Of a stretch of 64,000 bases of DNA, positions 51,101 through 60,243 are shown piece by piece (position 1 is the stretch's first letter; every line of letters starts with the position of its first letter). The notes under the pieces were generated by a model, which did no database searches, was not told the DNA's origin, and saw nothing but the letters and a program-made list of their open reading frames with translations. Location: positions 79,755 through 143,754 of the forward strand of contig JBCCCR010000015.1 in assembly GCA_039033415.1 (NCBI GenBank), written 5' to 3'. Position numbers and translations under genes: made by a program. The DNA is from Pseudomonadota bacterium. Lineage in GTDB: Bacteria > Pseudomonadota > Gammaproteobacteria > Xanthomonadales > SZUA-38.

Positions 51101-53311
51101 TCAGGTGTCGCTGGATGTTCGCTTCCCGTAGGCCGCGTAATAGTCCATCCCGTACGCGCCATACTTCCCGTAGTAGCGCTGGCTGCGCAGCTCAACGGAA
51201 TTCAGCACTGCGCCGATCAGATGAGCGTTGACCCGGCCGAGTCGTTTGATGCCGGTTTGCACGGCCTGCACTGGCGTTGAATCGCTCTTGACCACATACA
51301 CCACCGAGGTCGCCAGCTTGGAAAGGACCATCGCATCGCTGACCGCCAGCGCCGGGGCGCAGTCGATGACAATGTAGTCAAAACTCTCGGAAAGGCGATC
51401 GAGCGCGGCGGCAAAACGCTGTGAGGACAGCATCTCCAGCGGGTTTGGCGGCGGGTTGCCCGCAGGCATCACAAACAGCTGCTGGTCACCCTCCGTGTCC
51501 ATCTGGTGAATACAGGTTTTAAGATCCGCCTCTTCAGCGATGAAGTGAGAGAGCCCAAAATTGCTGTTATCCCGCTCGGTTGCGGTGGCGACCATCGGCC
51601 GACGCATGTCGGCATCAATCAGCAGCACGGTCTTCATCTCGGCCATCGCCCGGGCCAGGTTCACCGACAGGGTGGTTTTGCCCTCCCCTGGCACCGACGA
51701 GGTGACCAGCAGGATGCGCTGATCGGCGTCCAGGTCCGAGAGCAGCACGCCGGTGCGCACGGTACGTATCGCCTCGGAGAACAGGCTTTGTCGATCGTTC
51801 GAGAACGTGCTGAACGGCGTCAGGTCCTGCTTGCCGCCCGTCTTGAGACGAGGCAGTACACCGAGCACGGCGAGACCCGTTCGTTTTTCCAGGTCGTCGG
51901 CGGTCTTGAAGGTGTTGTCCAGATGCTCCAGCAGGAACGCCAGCGCGATCGCGCCCAGCAGCGACAGCATAAACGCGATCGACAGGCTGCGCTTTTTGTT
52001 GGGCCAGACGGGATAGCCCGGCGACCGCGCCTGCTCAACGACCCGCGCGTTGGCGGTCTGGATGTCCCCCGACGCTGAGGCCGATTTGTACTGGGTAAGA
52101 AACTGCTCGTAGATTTCGCGGTTTTTGTCCGCCTCGCGCTGCAGCGCCTGCAGCCGGAACTCTTGCCGGTCGATATTGCGCAGCCGACTTTTAACCAACT
52201 CAAGCTCCGCGTTGGCCGCCCGCTCTGCGGCCTGCGCGTTGTCGAACCGCCGCGACGCATCCTGCCGGGCAATCTGAGCCTGACGGTCGAGCACCGATTG
52301 GGCGGAACTAAGCTCGGACTGAGCCTCGATCATCCGCGGGTGTTTGGGCCCATAGCGCTGGCCGAGCTCATCGACTTTGCGGCGCGCTGCCAACAGGGTG
52401 TCGTTGGCGGCCGCTACCTGAGGATCGTTCAGCAGTGCGCTTTCGTCGCCGAAACCGGCATCGATCTGATCCTTGGTTATCTGCGAGTCGAGGCGCAGCT
52501 GGCGCGCAACGCTCAGCTTTTCCGTTGCGAGCGTGAGCTCCTGGCTAGCGATGCTGTCTGCACCCTGCACGCTCATGAGACTCTGGGAGTCGAGAAAGGC
52601 CTGTACCTGCTGCTCGGACTGTTCCCAAGCGTCCTTGAGTTCGACAAGCCGCTCGGTGAGATAGTCGGTGGCCGCGCGACTCATCTCTACGCGTCCGTCG
52701 AGGTTGTCCGCGATGTAGGCGTCGGCAACCGCGTTGGCGATATCCGCCGCTTCCCGCGGGCTGGTGCTGGAAAAGCTGACGTCGACGAGCTGACTGTTGC
52801 GCCGCGGGCTGACCTGAATCCCGCCCACGATCCAGCTGACCAAACCGTCCACGCGCTCAGCCTGAGACGGCGGCTCGGGAGCCGGGCTGCGCAGCGCGTC
52901 GGGCAGCAGATCACGCCAGGAGAAGCCTTCGGTCGAAGCCGACGCCTGGCTGACGGCGGGCGTTGCGAGGTCGAGATCATTCACGACGCGTTCGCCGATT
53001 GCGCGCCGTTTGATCAGCCCGTACTGCGTTTGGTAGTAAAGCCAATGGTCCGTGTAGCCTGCGTAGGCGTCCTGGACCGGCGAAAACTGCACTGGACTTC
53101 GCTCGATCAACAGCGTGGCGGTGGCTCGATAGACGGGAATCTGCCGATTGACGAACAGCGCTGCAACCGCGGTCGCCAAAATCGTCAGCACCAGGATGGC
53201 CCACTTGTGTTTGTCGATTACCCGCCAAATCTGGCGCAGGTCAAACCGCCGCTCGTTTTCAGCGTTCTCAACTACCTGGGTCTGCAGATTGAGCTGCTGC
53301 ATCTCGTTCAC
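51101..53311 (-). CDS. wzc: Exopolysaccharide chain-length determinant / tyrosine autokinase (Wzc type)
   Basis: A 736-residue protein. The Wzz-like domain has two transmembrane helices (KWAILVLTILATAVAALFV and AFMLSLLGAIALAFLLEHL) around a long coiled-coil periplasmic part with the G-rich PVWPNKKRS proline motif before the second helix. The C-terminal BY-kinase has Walker A SSVPGEGKTTLSVN, Walker A' TVLLIDADMRRP and Walker B DYIVIDCAPA. A terminal tyrosine cluster (RYYGKYGAYGMDYYAAYGK) supplies autophosphorylation sites. It controls polymer length and export at the inner membrane, together with Wza just downstream of it in the genome (53340-53870, transcribed first). Confidence 0.94.
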   Translation of the reverse strand: MNEMQQLNLQTQVVENAENERRFDLRQIWRVIDKHKWAILVLTILATAVAALFVNRQIPVYRATATLLIERSPVQFSPVQDAYAGYTDHWLYYQTQYGLIKRRAIGERVVNDLDLATPAVSQASASTEGFSWRDLLPDALRSPAPEPPSQAERVDGLVSWIVGGIQVSPRRNSQLVDVSFSSTSPREAADIANAVADAYIADNLDGRVEMSRAATDYLTERLVELKDAWEQSEQQVQAFLDSQSLMSVQGADSIASQELTLATEKLSVARQLRLDSQITKDQIDAGFGDESALLNDPQVAAANDTLLAARRKVDELGQRYGPKHPRMIEAQSELSSAQSVLDRQAQIARQDASRRFDNAQAAERAANAELELVKSRLRNIDRQEFRLQALQREADKNREIYEQFLTQYKSASASGDIQTANARVVEQARSPGYPVWPNKKRSLSIAFMLSLLGAIALAFLLEHLDNTFKTADDLEKRTGLAVLGVLPRLKTGGKQDLTPFSTFSNDRQSLFSEAIRTVRTGVLLSDLDADQRILLVTSSVPGEGKTTLSVNLARAMAEMKTVLLIDADMRRPMVATATERDNSNFGLSHFIAEEADLKTCIHQMDTEGDQQLFVMPAGNPPPNPLEMLSSQRFAAALDRLSESFDYIVIDCAPALAVSDAMVLSKLATSVVYVVKSDSTPVQAVQTGIKRLGRVNAHLIGAVLNSVELRSQRYYGKYGAYGMDYYAAYGKRTSSDT

Positions 53312-53339
53312 CTGGCTCTTCTGGGCGTCCTTGCGGCCC

Positions 53340-53870
53340 TCAGAAGAAGCTTTCCTCCACGGTCAGGATATCACCCGGCCCGAGCGCGTCATCCAGTCCG
53401 ACCTTACTCCGGTCAGACTCGCTCGTTCCATCGCGCACAACAAAAATCTTTTTCAGGCTCGCTCGGTCGGTGGTGCCGCCCGCCAGCGACAGCGCCTTGC
53501 GAACGGTCATGCCCGGTTCGAAGCTGAAATTGCCCGGTGCGTTTACCGCACCGCCAACGTAAAACGGGCGGTATTCTGAGATGCTCACCGAGACTTTCGG
53601 GTCGATGAGATAGTCACCTTTGAGTCCGTCGTGAATCATCCGTGTCAGCTGCTCAGTGGTCAGGCCGGTGACGCTCAGCTTCCCCAGAAACGGGTAGGAG
53701 ATCCGACCCCCCTCGTCGACCCGGATGCGCGGCGACAGATCGTCTTCGCCGTAAACAGCAATCTGCACCAGATCGCCCGGCGCAAGCTGGTAGTCTGCCC
53801 AGGCTGGCGCAAACCACAGCAGGGCGCAGCCCAGCAGGATTACCCATCTGCTTTGTCTGGTGCCTTTCAT
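53340..53870 (-). CDS. Polysaccharide export outer-membrane protein (Wza type)
   Basis: A 176-residue protein with a signal sequence (residues 1 to about 25, RWVILLGCALLWFAPAWA). The polysaccharide-export domain follows: YQLAPGDLVQIAVYGEDDLS, then GRISYPFLGKLSVTGLT and a SLBB-type repeat FYVGGAVNAPGNFSF. It is shorter than full-length Wza, matching the small export proteins of Wzx/Wzy-type exopolysaccharide systems. A possible lipobox (LLGC) sits too early in the hydrophobic region and a Sec cleavage after AWA is more likely, so I do not call it a lipoprotein. The ATG at 53870 has a strong GAGGAGG upstream. Confidence 0.9.
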   Translation of the reverse strand: MKGTRQSRWVILLGCALLWFAPAWADYQLAPGDLVQIAVYGEDDLSPRIRVDEGGRISYPFLGKLSVTGLTTEQLTRMIHDGLKGDYLIDPKVSVSISEYRPFYVGGAVNAPGNFSFEPGMTVRKALSLAGGTTDRASLKKIFVVRDGTSESDRSKVGLDDALGPGDILTVEESFF

Positions 53871-54002
53871 ACCAACCTCCTCGCAGGCCAATGTTCCATT
53901 ATCGTCAATACGTTAGCGCAGCTTAAGAAAAGCCTGCGACACCCTGATCGTGCCTCTTTTGACCCCGTTGATCCGCTATTCTCTCGGCAGTTAAGCAATT
54001 GT

Positions 54003-55211
54003 TTACAAACTGAGCTGGACCGACAGGAGCAGCTCGTTCCGCGTGTAGTCAAATCGCTCCAAGGTCGACTCCCGTTCGACCCGCCGCAGGCCAGCCCCTA
54101 CCAGCATCCAGCGTCTGAACTGATAGTCCGCGCTGATGCCGACCCGGACAATGTCATCATCACGACCCTGTGGCCTGAAATCCTCGTTCGACACGGCCAG
54201 ATCGATGGAAGTCACAAATCTCGGCCGCCAGTTGTGACGCCAGCTCAAGCTGGATTCCCGCCTCACCAGCAAGTTAGCGCCGCCAAACGCTTCATCGGTT
54301 GAACGCCGGCTGAGCACGCTCACCTCTGTGCGCTCTTTCGGACGCCACGACGCCCTGAGTTCCCAGAACGAACCACTGAAACCGGGCAGCTCCGGGTCAT
54401 CAAAGTCCCGATCCAGCTGGCCGACCAGTACCTGCCCATCGGTTTTGGAACCCGCCTCCCACGCTAAACCCACTGCAACGGTCTGCTCCTCGCTGTCGAG
54501 GTTTGCCTGTTCGTAGTCGACGTCAGCCTGGGTCACCCGGGCCACGACGGTTGTGCGCGGCGCGACCCGCCAGCCAAATTCGGCCCCGGCGAGGAACAGT
54601 CGGTAGTCGCCGACGCCGGTGAAATCCCGATTGTTGCGATAAGTCTTGTCTCGCCCCTCGGCAAAGACCGCCAGCTGACCACGCGCTCCCTGGGCGCCAT
54701 AGGTATAGCGACCGTTGATGCTGTCGAGATCGTACTGATCCACGTCGCGGTCCAGGGTCTCGTTAAAATTCTCGCGCAGACCTTCCCCCCGTCGGTCGTG
54801 CCCGCGCCCTCGTGCTGCGGCCAGCAGCAGCGCCGAGCGAACGCTGGGATCGTACTGCCACCGCGCCGACAGCTCGAAGTCTTCGTAATCGTCAAAACTT
54901 GAGCCCGTAAACTCGCCGCGATCCAGCGCCGCCTGCAGGCGGACCTCGCTCCGGCGCGTTGAGGTTTCGAGCCTCAAGGCCGGCTGCAACAGCACATACT
55001 CAGACTCCTGCGGCTCGTTGGCACTCAGGGCCAGGTTGTCATCAAAGCCAACGGAGATGCCCAGCGTCGGGTAGAGGTCCCAGGGCCCGAGCGGCACCGC
55101 CGCCTCCTGGCTCCGGGCAGGGTCAGACAGCAGCAGAGCCAGCGTGAAAAACGCAGCGGCTCGAGTGAGCTTCTTGGCAAACCGCCCACCGGTGCAAAAA
55201 CCCGTTTCCAA
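54003..55211 (-). CDS. Outer-membrane beta-barrel protein of the exopolysaccharide locus
   Basis: A 402-residue exported protein from a TTG start with GAGGA upstream. A signal peptide (AAAFFTLALLLSDPARSQ) precedes a barrel-like sequence of alternating strands, for example LRLETSTRRSEVRLQAAL, FELSARWQYDPSVRSALLL and VDYQFRRWMLVGAGLRRVE-like strands near the end. It ends in LLLSVQLSL, where a hydrophobic C-terminal residue is typical of barrels. This fits the BBP2/EpsL-type barrel proteins found in bacterial exopolysaccharide loci. It probably forms the outer-membrane pore or anchor for the polymer together with the Wza-type protein. Confidence 0.82.
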   Translation of the reverse strand: METGFCTGGRFAKKLTRAAAFFTLALLLSDPARSQEAAVPLGPWDLYPTLGISVGFDDNLALSANEPQESEYVLLQPALRLETSTRRSEVRLQAALDRGEFTGSSFDDYEDFELSARWQYDPSVRSALLLAAARGRGHDRRGEGLRENFNETLDRDVDQYDLDSINGRYTYGAQGARGQLAVFAEGRDKTYRNNRDFTGVGDYRLFLAGAEFGWRVAPRTTVVARVTQADVDYEQANLDSEEQTVAVGLAWEAGSKTDGQVLVGQLDRDFDDPELPGFSGSFWELRASWRPKERTEVSVLSRRSTDEAFGGANLLVRRESSLSWRHNWRPRFVTSIDLAVSNEDFRPQGRDDDIVRVGISADYQFRRWMLVGAGLRRVERESTLERFDYTRNELLLSVQLSL

Positions 55212-55292
55212 ACTGTCCTCAGTCCTCGCGGCCCGGCGGTCTGCCGTTAGCCCACAATTCTAAGTGAAAATCGAAAAATCCGCAGTAGATTA

Positions 55293-56642
55293 TTAAATTT
55301 TAACAGTTTTTCCCGACACGGTCGGGACGTGTTGCGCCGCATAACCCAGCGCCAGGACCAGCGTGAAATACGCCGCGCAGGCAGGGATGCGCAGGTTGAA
55401 GTCCACGGTGCCCTGCATGGCGCCGGCCGCCATGGCCATCAGCACCGAGAACCCCAGGCCCTTCATCAGGCGATTATGCCGTTCCCGCATGGCGCGGAAA
55501 GCGGCAATCCACGCCCCCAAAATCCAGGCGCCTAGCGGCAGCAAGCCGATCACACCGTATTCGAGCAAAAATTCCAGGTAGTCGTTGTGAGCGTGATCGA
55601 AGAATTTACGCAGATCGACCGGCCGGTAGGCCGGGAAGATGTGCTCGAAGGTGCCACCTCCGGAGCCCAGCCACAGAAAGTCTTTTGCCGCCCGCCAGGT
55701 TTCTGCGGAAATATTCAGCCGATCGCTGTCGGCGCTGACCCGCGCGAGGCTGTCGTACTGCCCCGTGCCCTGCAGGCGTTCGACCACCTGCTCGAACCCA
55801 AACCACGTCCCAACCAGGGCGATATCGATAATCAGGAGCGTGCTGAGCAGCACCAGGATTTTTTTGGGCATTGGACGCATCACGATAAGCGCAAGCAGCG
55901 CCGTCAGCAGCAGGGCGGCAAAAAAAGCGCCGTTCCCCATGCGGGAGCGGCTGAGCACCAGACCGATCACCATCACGACGAGCATCAGACGCAGCCGCAT
56001 GGCGGGCCCGAGCATCCAGCGCAGCAGGTCCCGGGTTCGCCGGGAAAATCCTTGCCCGCTGCGACGCGTACCGGCCTGCCCTAGGAGGAGCCCAACACCC
56101 AAGGCCAGGCAGGTGACGAGCAGACCGGCGTAATGATTCCGGTTCACAAACGTCCCGGTGGCGTAGCCGATGCCGTAACGCTTGGGTTCCAGCAGCAGCC
56201 ACTCCACGCCGCTCAACGTCATCAGCGACCCAAACATCGCCTGCGCAAAGCCCGCCAGCAGCATCGCCAACGCGAGCCATCGGAGCCGGCTCGGCCGAGT
56301 GAGCAGCAGCGCCGCCAGCAGGAACAGCCCGGCGTAGAAGAAAGACTGGACGGTCGTTACGGAAGACGTAAAAACGTCTTGCGAGATCGCCCCACCTGGC
56401 CAGGGGATCAGCTGCAGCAGGTTCGCAGCAAGCCAGACGGCCAGCAGCAGCAAAGCCATTCGGTAGCGCTGCCAACAAAGCCGCCATTGCTCTACCCCGA
56501 CACACAGCGCCGCGACGGTGATCATCCCGAAAGTGAGGACCGCGTAAGCAAGCCAGACCGGATTACGATTGCCGCCCCAGAGCAGGGGCAGCGTGAACAC
56601 CAGGCACAGCAGCGTGCCGTAAAGAACCCGGTCGATCGTCAA
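55293..56642 (-). CDS. O-antigen ligase/polymerase family protein
   Basis: A 449-residue protein with about eleven transmembrane helices, beginning YGTLLCLVFTLPLLWGGNRNP. The Wzy_C (O-antigen ligase) signature is the periplasmic loop with AKDFLWLGSGGGTFEHIFPAYRP followed by HAHNDYLEFLLEYGVIGL, which is strongly diagnostic. It polymerises or ligates lipid-linked glycan in the periplasm. It lies 7 bases upstream of the MraY-type gene's stop, on the same strand, within the polysaccharide operon. Confidence 0.93.
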   Translation of the reverse strand: MTIDRVLYGTLLCLVFTLPLLWGGNRNPVWLAYAVLTFGMITVAALCVGVEQWRLCWQRYRMALLLLAVWLAANLLQLIPWPGGAISQDVFTSSVTTVQSFFYAGLFLLAALLLTRPSRLRWLALAMLLAGFAQAMFGSLMTLSGVEWLLLEPKRYGIGYATGTFVNRNHYAGLLVTCLALGVGLLLGQAGTRRSGQGFSRRTRDLLRWMLGPAMRLRLMLVVMVIGLVLSRSRMGNGAFFAALLLTALLALIVMRPMPKKILVLLSTLLIIDIALVGTWFGFEQVVERLQGTGQYDSLARVSADSDRLNISAETWRAAKDFLWLGSGGGTFEHIFPAYRPVDLRKFFDHAHNDYLEFLLEYGVIGLLPLGAWILGAWIAAFRAMRERHNRLMKGLGFSVLMAMAAGAMQGTVDFNLRIPACAAYFTLVLALGYAAQHVPTVSGKTVKI

Positions 56643-56649
56643 ACGCGCG

Positions 56650-57714
56650 TCAGACAGCGGGCACGTCGCTCACTTCACGGCCCAGCCAGCGGCGTCGACG
56701 CCAGGCCCGGGACACGACGGCGTGGTAAACGCCTGCCAGCAGTAGGAACGCATAGAAGCGCCACCATTGCGGCACCGCCAGCCATTGGCTGAGCAGCCCG
56801 CTGGCCGCACAGGTTGCGGCAAGCAGCCAAAGGCACAGCACGCTCGAACGACGAGAGAAACCCGCCCGTAAAAACAGATGATGCAGGTGGTCCTGGCCCG
56901 CACTGAACGGTGACTCCCCGCGTCGGGGTCGTTCGATCAGGACATAGACCGTATCCAGCAGAGGAACAGCGAGCACCCACAGGGCTGTGACCGGGTCAAT
57001 GACGGCCGCGGTCCCCTGCGACAGATCGATCAGCAGCCAGGCCAGCAAAAAGCCCAGCCACAGGGTTCCCGCATCACCCAGAAACACGGCCGCCGGCCGG
57101 CCCAGACGAAAATTGGCGAGCAGGAAGACCCATACCGACGGCAGAATCGCGGCAAACAGCAGAAGCGTGTCGGTCCGTCCGGCCACCAGCGCTGCAGCGG
57201 CGAGGCTGAGCAGCGCAATGCTGACCAGTCCTCCAGCCAGGCCGTCGACGCCGTCGGTCATGTTGATCGAGTTGATGACGCCCACCGTGCAAAACACCGT
57301 AATCGGCAGCGCCAGCGCCCCTAGCATTAGCTCCCGGCTATCGAGGAGCTGTCCAAACGAGACCAGCTCAACGCCGCCCGCCATCACCATCGCCAACGCA
57401 GCAAGAATCTGGGTCGCGAAACGCGAACGAGCCGAAAGCTCCCGAAAGTCATCCAGCAGGCCCACCAGCAGCAGCGCTGCGCCGGCACCGAAAAGAATAC
57501 GGTACTCACCGAGGCCCACGGGTACCGCGAGCAGCCCGAAGACACACCCCCCAAATACCGCGAGGCCGCCGACTAAGGGCGTCGCGGCGCCATGGATCTT
57601 TCGCGTATGGGGCTGGTCCACTAAACCGATGCGAGCGGCGACGGGGACAAACCCCTTCAGGAGCAGCGCGCAGCTCAGCGCGGAGACCATCGCGGCCAGC
57701 AGCTCAGGATTCAT
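56650..57714 (-). CDS. MraY/WecA-type undecaprenyl-phosphate sugar-1-phosphate transferase
   Basis: A 354-residue polytopic protein of the PNPT family. Early DQPHTRKIHGAATPLVGGLAVF and the DDFRE segment are followed by the catalytic GVINSINMTDGVDGLAGG motif and AVFLGDAGTLWLGFLL. A HIH-type SAGQDHLHHLFLRAGFS loop completes the family. It initiates repeat-unit synthesis on undecaprenyl phosphate at the inner membrane. It overlaps the following glycosyltransferase gene by 11 bases. The first sugar cannot be read from sequence. Confidence 0.92.
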   Translation of the reverse strand: MNPELLAAMVSALSCALLLKGFVPVAARIGLVDQPHTRKIHGAATPLVGGLAVFGGCVFGLLAVPVGLGEYRILFGAGAALLLVGLLDDFRELSARSRFATQILAALAMVMAGGVELVSFGQLLDSRELMLGALALPITVFCTVGVINSINMTDGVDGLAGGLVSIALLSLAAAALVAGRTDTLLLFAAILPSVWVFLLANFRLGRPAAVFLGDAGTLWLGFLLAWLLIDLSQGTAAVIDPVTALWVLAVPLLDTVYVLIERPRRGESPFSAGQDHLHHLFLRAGFSRRSSVLCLWLLAATCAASGLLSQWLAVPQWWRFYAFLLLAGVYHAVVSRAWRRRRWLGREVSDVPAV

Positions 57715-58936
57715 AGGCCATCTCCGAGGTGTCCGGGCGAAAACCCAAATCGTCTAATAATGCTTCCCAGCGGGTCTGGCTGCGGCTCAGGCTGAACTGC
57801 GCCCGGGCCAGGCTGCCGGCCCGCCGCCCCATAGCATTCACCCCCGGCCTGTCGTCAGCGAGACGACGCAAGACCTGCGCCAGTTCTTCGCTGGACCCAG
57901 CCACACAGCCGCAGCGGTTCCGGCGAAGATAGCGAGCGATATCCCCTGCTTCGCTCCCGAGATAAACCGCTGGCCTCGCCACCGCCGTGACGGGGTAAAA
58001 CTTACTCGGGACAATCAGCCCTTCCAGTTCGGGTTTCAGGGCAATGAGGTGCAGGTCCCCGGCCGCCAGACACTCCGCCAGCTCAGACTCTGGCTGGTAA
58101 GGCAGGAACCGGCAGTTCGGCAGCCCGGCACAGCGCTGGCGCAGCCGTTCCATCCCGGCGCCGCCCCCGATCATGACAAACCGGATCGCGGGATGACCCG
58201 CCAGGTTTTCGATGCAGCGTCCGATCCAATCGTGTGGGTGAGCACGGCCAAGGTTGCCGGCATACATCACGACAAAAGCGTTTTCGTCGAGCCCCCAGCG
58301 CTTACGAGGCTCCCGGCCGCCCTTGTGCGCGGACAGCTCAGTGACGTTGCAGCTGTTTTCGATCAGATGCTGCCGGGATTCTTCCATTCCCAACGCCGCC
58401 AGCCGCCTGGCCATCAGGCGACCAATGACCACATTTCGCTCGGCTCTTTTCAGGCCAAGATTCCTTAGGGCTCTCGGCAGGATGGCGCCACGGCGGCTCA
58501 GCACGCCCAGCTCCACGGCCACTTCGGGAAAGAGATCCTGCAGCCAGTTCACCAGTAAAGCGCCTCGCAGGGCCAGCACGGGCCAGAGAAACGCTGACAG
58601 CATCGGCGGATCGGTTTTGCAAACGACCAGCTCCCCACGCCTGAGGTGCTTCAGCAGCCACCAGCTGGCGGTCGCAATAAACGCCAGGTAGTCGGCGGTC
58701 CGTCCCGCCAATCCCCGACGCCCGAAGCGGCTGGTGGCCAACCGATGTACCTCCACCCCGTCCAAAGACTCCCGAGCCGGCAGCCTCGCGGCTGGCTCCT
58801 CATAGCGCTGATCGCTGGTCAACACGTGCACCCGATAGCCGCGCCGGGCAAGCCCCACGGTCAGTGCGGTCAGCACCCGGGCGGTGGCCGACTGGTCGGG
58901 TTGGTAGTAGCGATTGATAAACACAATGCGTTTCAA
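57704..58936 (-). CDS. Family 4 glycosyltransferase (WbuB/WcaI-like)
   Basis: About 410 residues with a GT-B fold. It begins LKRIVFINRYYQPDQSATARVL from a TTG at 58936, the normal family N-terminus; a GTG at 58975 would overlap the divergent gene's start. An inserted domain carries LVNWLQDLFPEVAVELG, a segment common in WbuB/WcaI-type transferases. The C-terminal half has VMYAGNLGRAHPHDWI, MIGGGAGMERL and the sugar-nucleotide E-x7-E region SEAGDIARYL-like. It adds a later sugar to the polymer unit. Confidence 0.85.
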   Translation of the reverse strand: MKRIVFINRYYQPDQSATARVLTALTVGLARRGYRVHVLTSDQRYEEPAARLPARESLDGVEVHRLATSRFGRRGLAGRTADYLAFIATASWWLLKHLRRGELVVCKTDPPMLSAFLWPVLALRGALLVNWLQDLFPEVAVELGVLSRRGAILPRALRNLGLKRAERNVVIGRLMARRLAALGMEESRQHLIENSCNVTELSAHKGGREPRKRWGLDENAFVVMYAGNLGRAHPHDWIGRCIENLAGHPAIRFVMIGGGAGMERLRQRCAGLPNCRFLPYQPESELAECLAAGDLHLIALKPELEGLIVPSKFYPVTAVARPAVYLGSEAGDIARYLRRNRCGCVAGSSEELAQVLRRLADDRPGVNAMGRRAGSLARAQFSLSRSQTRWEALLDDLGFRPDTSEMAYES

Positions 58937-58965
58937 ATCGGCGCTTTGCTCCGTATTCTTAAGCG

Positions 58966-60243
58966 ATGTCTCCACGGCTGCTGATCATCTGCCCCCATTT
59001 TCCGCCGACCAACGCCGCCGACGGTCACCGGATCCGAATCTGCGCAGCTGGGCTGATCAGTCGCGGCTGGCAGCTGGACGTGCTTTGCTGCGAACCGGAC
59101 GACCTGCCGATCAATCAGTCGCCTCGCCTCGTAGACACCCTGCCCTCGGAGCTGACGATTCACCGTGTCCCCTGCCGTCCGACGCTGCTCGGCCGCGTGG
59201 TCGGTGCCAGCACTACCAGCCGCAACGCCCGCCGCTTTGTACAGCGTCGCGGCGACGAGCTGCTGGCTCGGGGAGACTATGTCGGCGTGCTGTTTTCCAC
59301 GACCGCCTTTGGCCTGCTGCCGCTGGGGCTTCGCTGGCGTCAGCGGTTTGGTGTGGACTTTGTCATCGACCTGCAGGACCCGTGGCTGCAGAGGCTGCCC
59401 GACGGCGTCAGCCCGCCGGGCGGAACGTTTCGTTACGGGCTCGCCATGGCGCAAGCAAAGCGCTGGGAGCCAGCGGTGACGAACACGGCAGCCGGCATTG
59501 TCTGCGTCTCGCCCAACTATGAGAGCCAGCTCAAAGCTCGCTACCCTGGCCTGACGGACAAACCGTTTCTGGTTCTTCCGTTCGGTGCGGCCGCAAACGA
59601 CTTCCACCGCGCCGCCGGCGAAGCCAGCCGTCAGAATTTTTTTGACGGCCAGAGTGATCAGCTCCAGCTCGTCCATGTGGGCCGTGGCGGTGAGGACCTT
59701 TGGCCATCCCTGCGTCCTCTGCTCGAGGCTTTGCAGGCCAGCAATACGCCGTCTCACCTGCATTTGATCGGGACCTCTTACGCCCCAGCCGGCCGCCAGC
59801 GGGCCTCGCTGCTGCCGCTGGCCGAGGCGGCTGGCTTCGCCGACTCGCTCAGCGAATACCCGGCTAGGGTGGACTACTTCCTGGCCCTTCGCTGCCTCAG
59901 CGAGAGCGCGGGGATCGTCGTGCTTACCTCGAGCGACGCGGCTTACAACGCCTCGAAGATCCACAACTGTGTTCTGGCCGGGCCGCCGGTGCTGGCGCTG
60001 GTCCACGACGGCAGCGTCGCGCAGCGGTTGTGGCAAGGACTCGCGCCGCAGCTGACGCTCATAGACTGCGCTTCGCCGGACGCGGTCAACGCCATTGGTC
60101 GATGGCTCGAGCAGCTCCCTGCGGAGCCGGTAACGCTTGAGGACTACCCGTTTGAGGCCGACCATCAGGCGGAGGCGCTGTCGTCTTTCCTATCGGCGGT
60201 GCTGTCTCCGGCCGATGAAGCCGGAACACCACGATCCACCTGA
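58966..60243 (+). CDS. Glycosyltransferase (GT-B, family 4-like)
   Basis: A 425-residue predicted GT-B enzyme that begins LLIICPHFPPTNAADGHRIRICA. The middle section has VDFVIDLQDPWL and the second domain LQLVHVGRGGEDLWPSLRPLL, LHLIGTSYAP and SSDAAYNASKIHNCVLAGPPVLALVHDG. It is not a close match to any subgroup I can name. It is transcribed opposite to the other genes of the cluster. Its start is only 29 bases from that of the neighbour on the minus strand, and its 3' end overlaps the WcaF-like gene by 79 bases, so the three are tightly packed. Confidence 0.82.
   Translation: MSPRLLIICPHFPPTNAADGHRIRICAAGLISRGWQLDVLCCEPDDLPINQSPRLVDTLPSELTIHRVPCRPTLLGRVVGASTTSRNARRFVQRRGDELLARGDYVGVLFSTTAFGLLPLGLRWRQRFGVDFVIDLQDPWLQRLPDGVSPPGGTFRYGLAMAQAKRWEPAVTNTAAGIVCVSPNYESQLKARYPGLTDKPFLVLPFGAAANDFHRAAGEASRQNFFDGQSDQLQLVHVGRGGEDLWPSLRPLLEALQASNTPSHLHLIGTSYAPAGRQRASLLPLAEAAGFADSLSEYPARVDYFLALRCLSESAGIVVLTSSDAAYNASKIHNCVLAGPPVLALVHDGSVAQRLWQGLAPQLTLIDCASPDAVNAIGRWLEQLPAEPVTLEDYPFEADHQAEALSSFLSAVLSPADEAGTPRST

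Noticed and set aside
52163..53527. A 454-codon open frame on the plus strand
   Set aside because: It is a shadow of the wzc/wza genes on the minus strand; GC-rich codon bias keeps antisense frames open and the sequence has no domain character.
53823..53834. Lipobox LLGC in the Wza-type protein
   Set aside because: It occurs after only a few hydrophobic residues and is followed by more hydrophobic sequence and a normal AWA cleavage site, so a Sec signal is more likely.
58933..60165. A 410-codon open frame on the minus strand
   Set aside because: Antisense to the glycosyltransferase at 58966-60243, which has GT-B motifs; the antisense product shows none.
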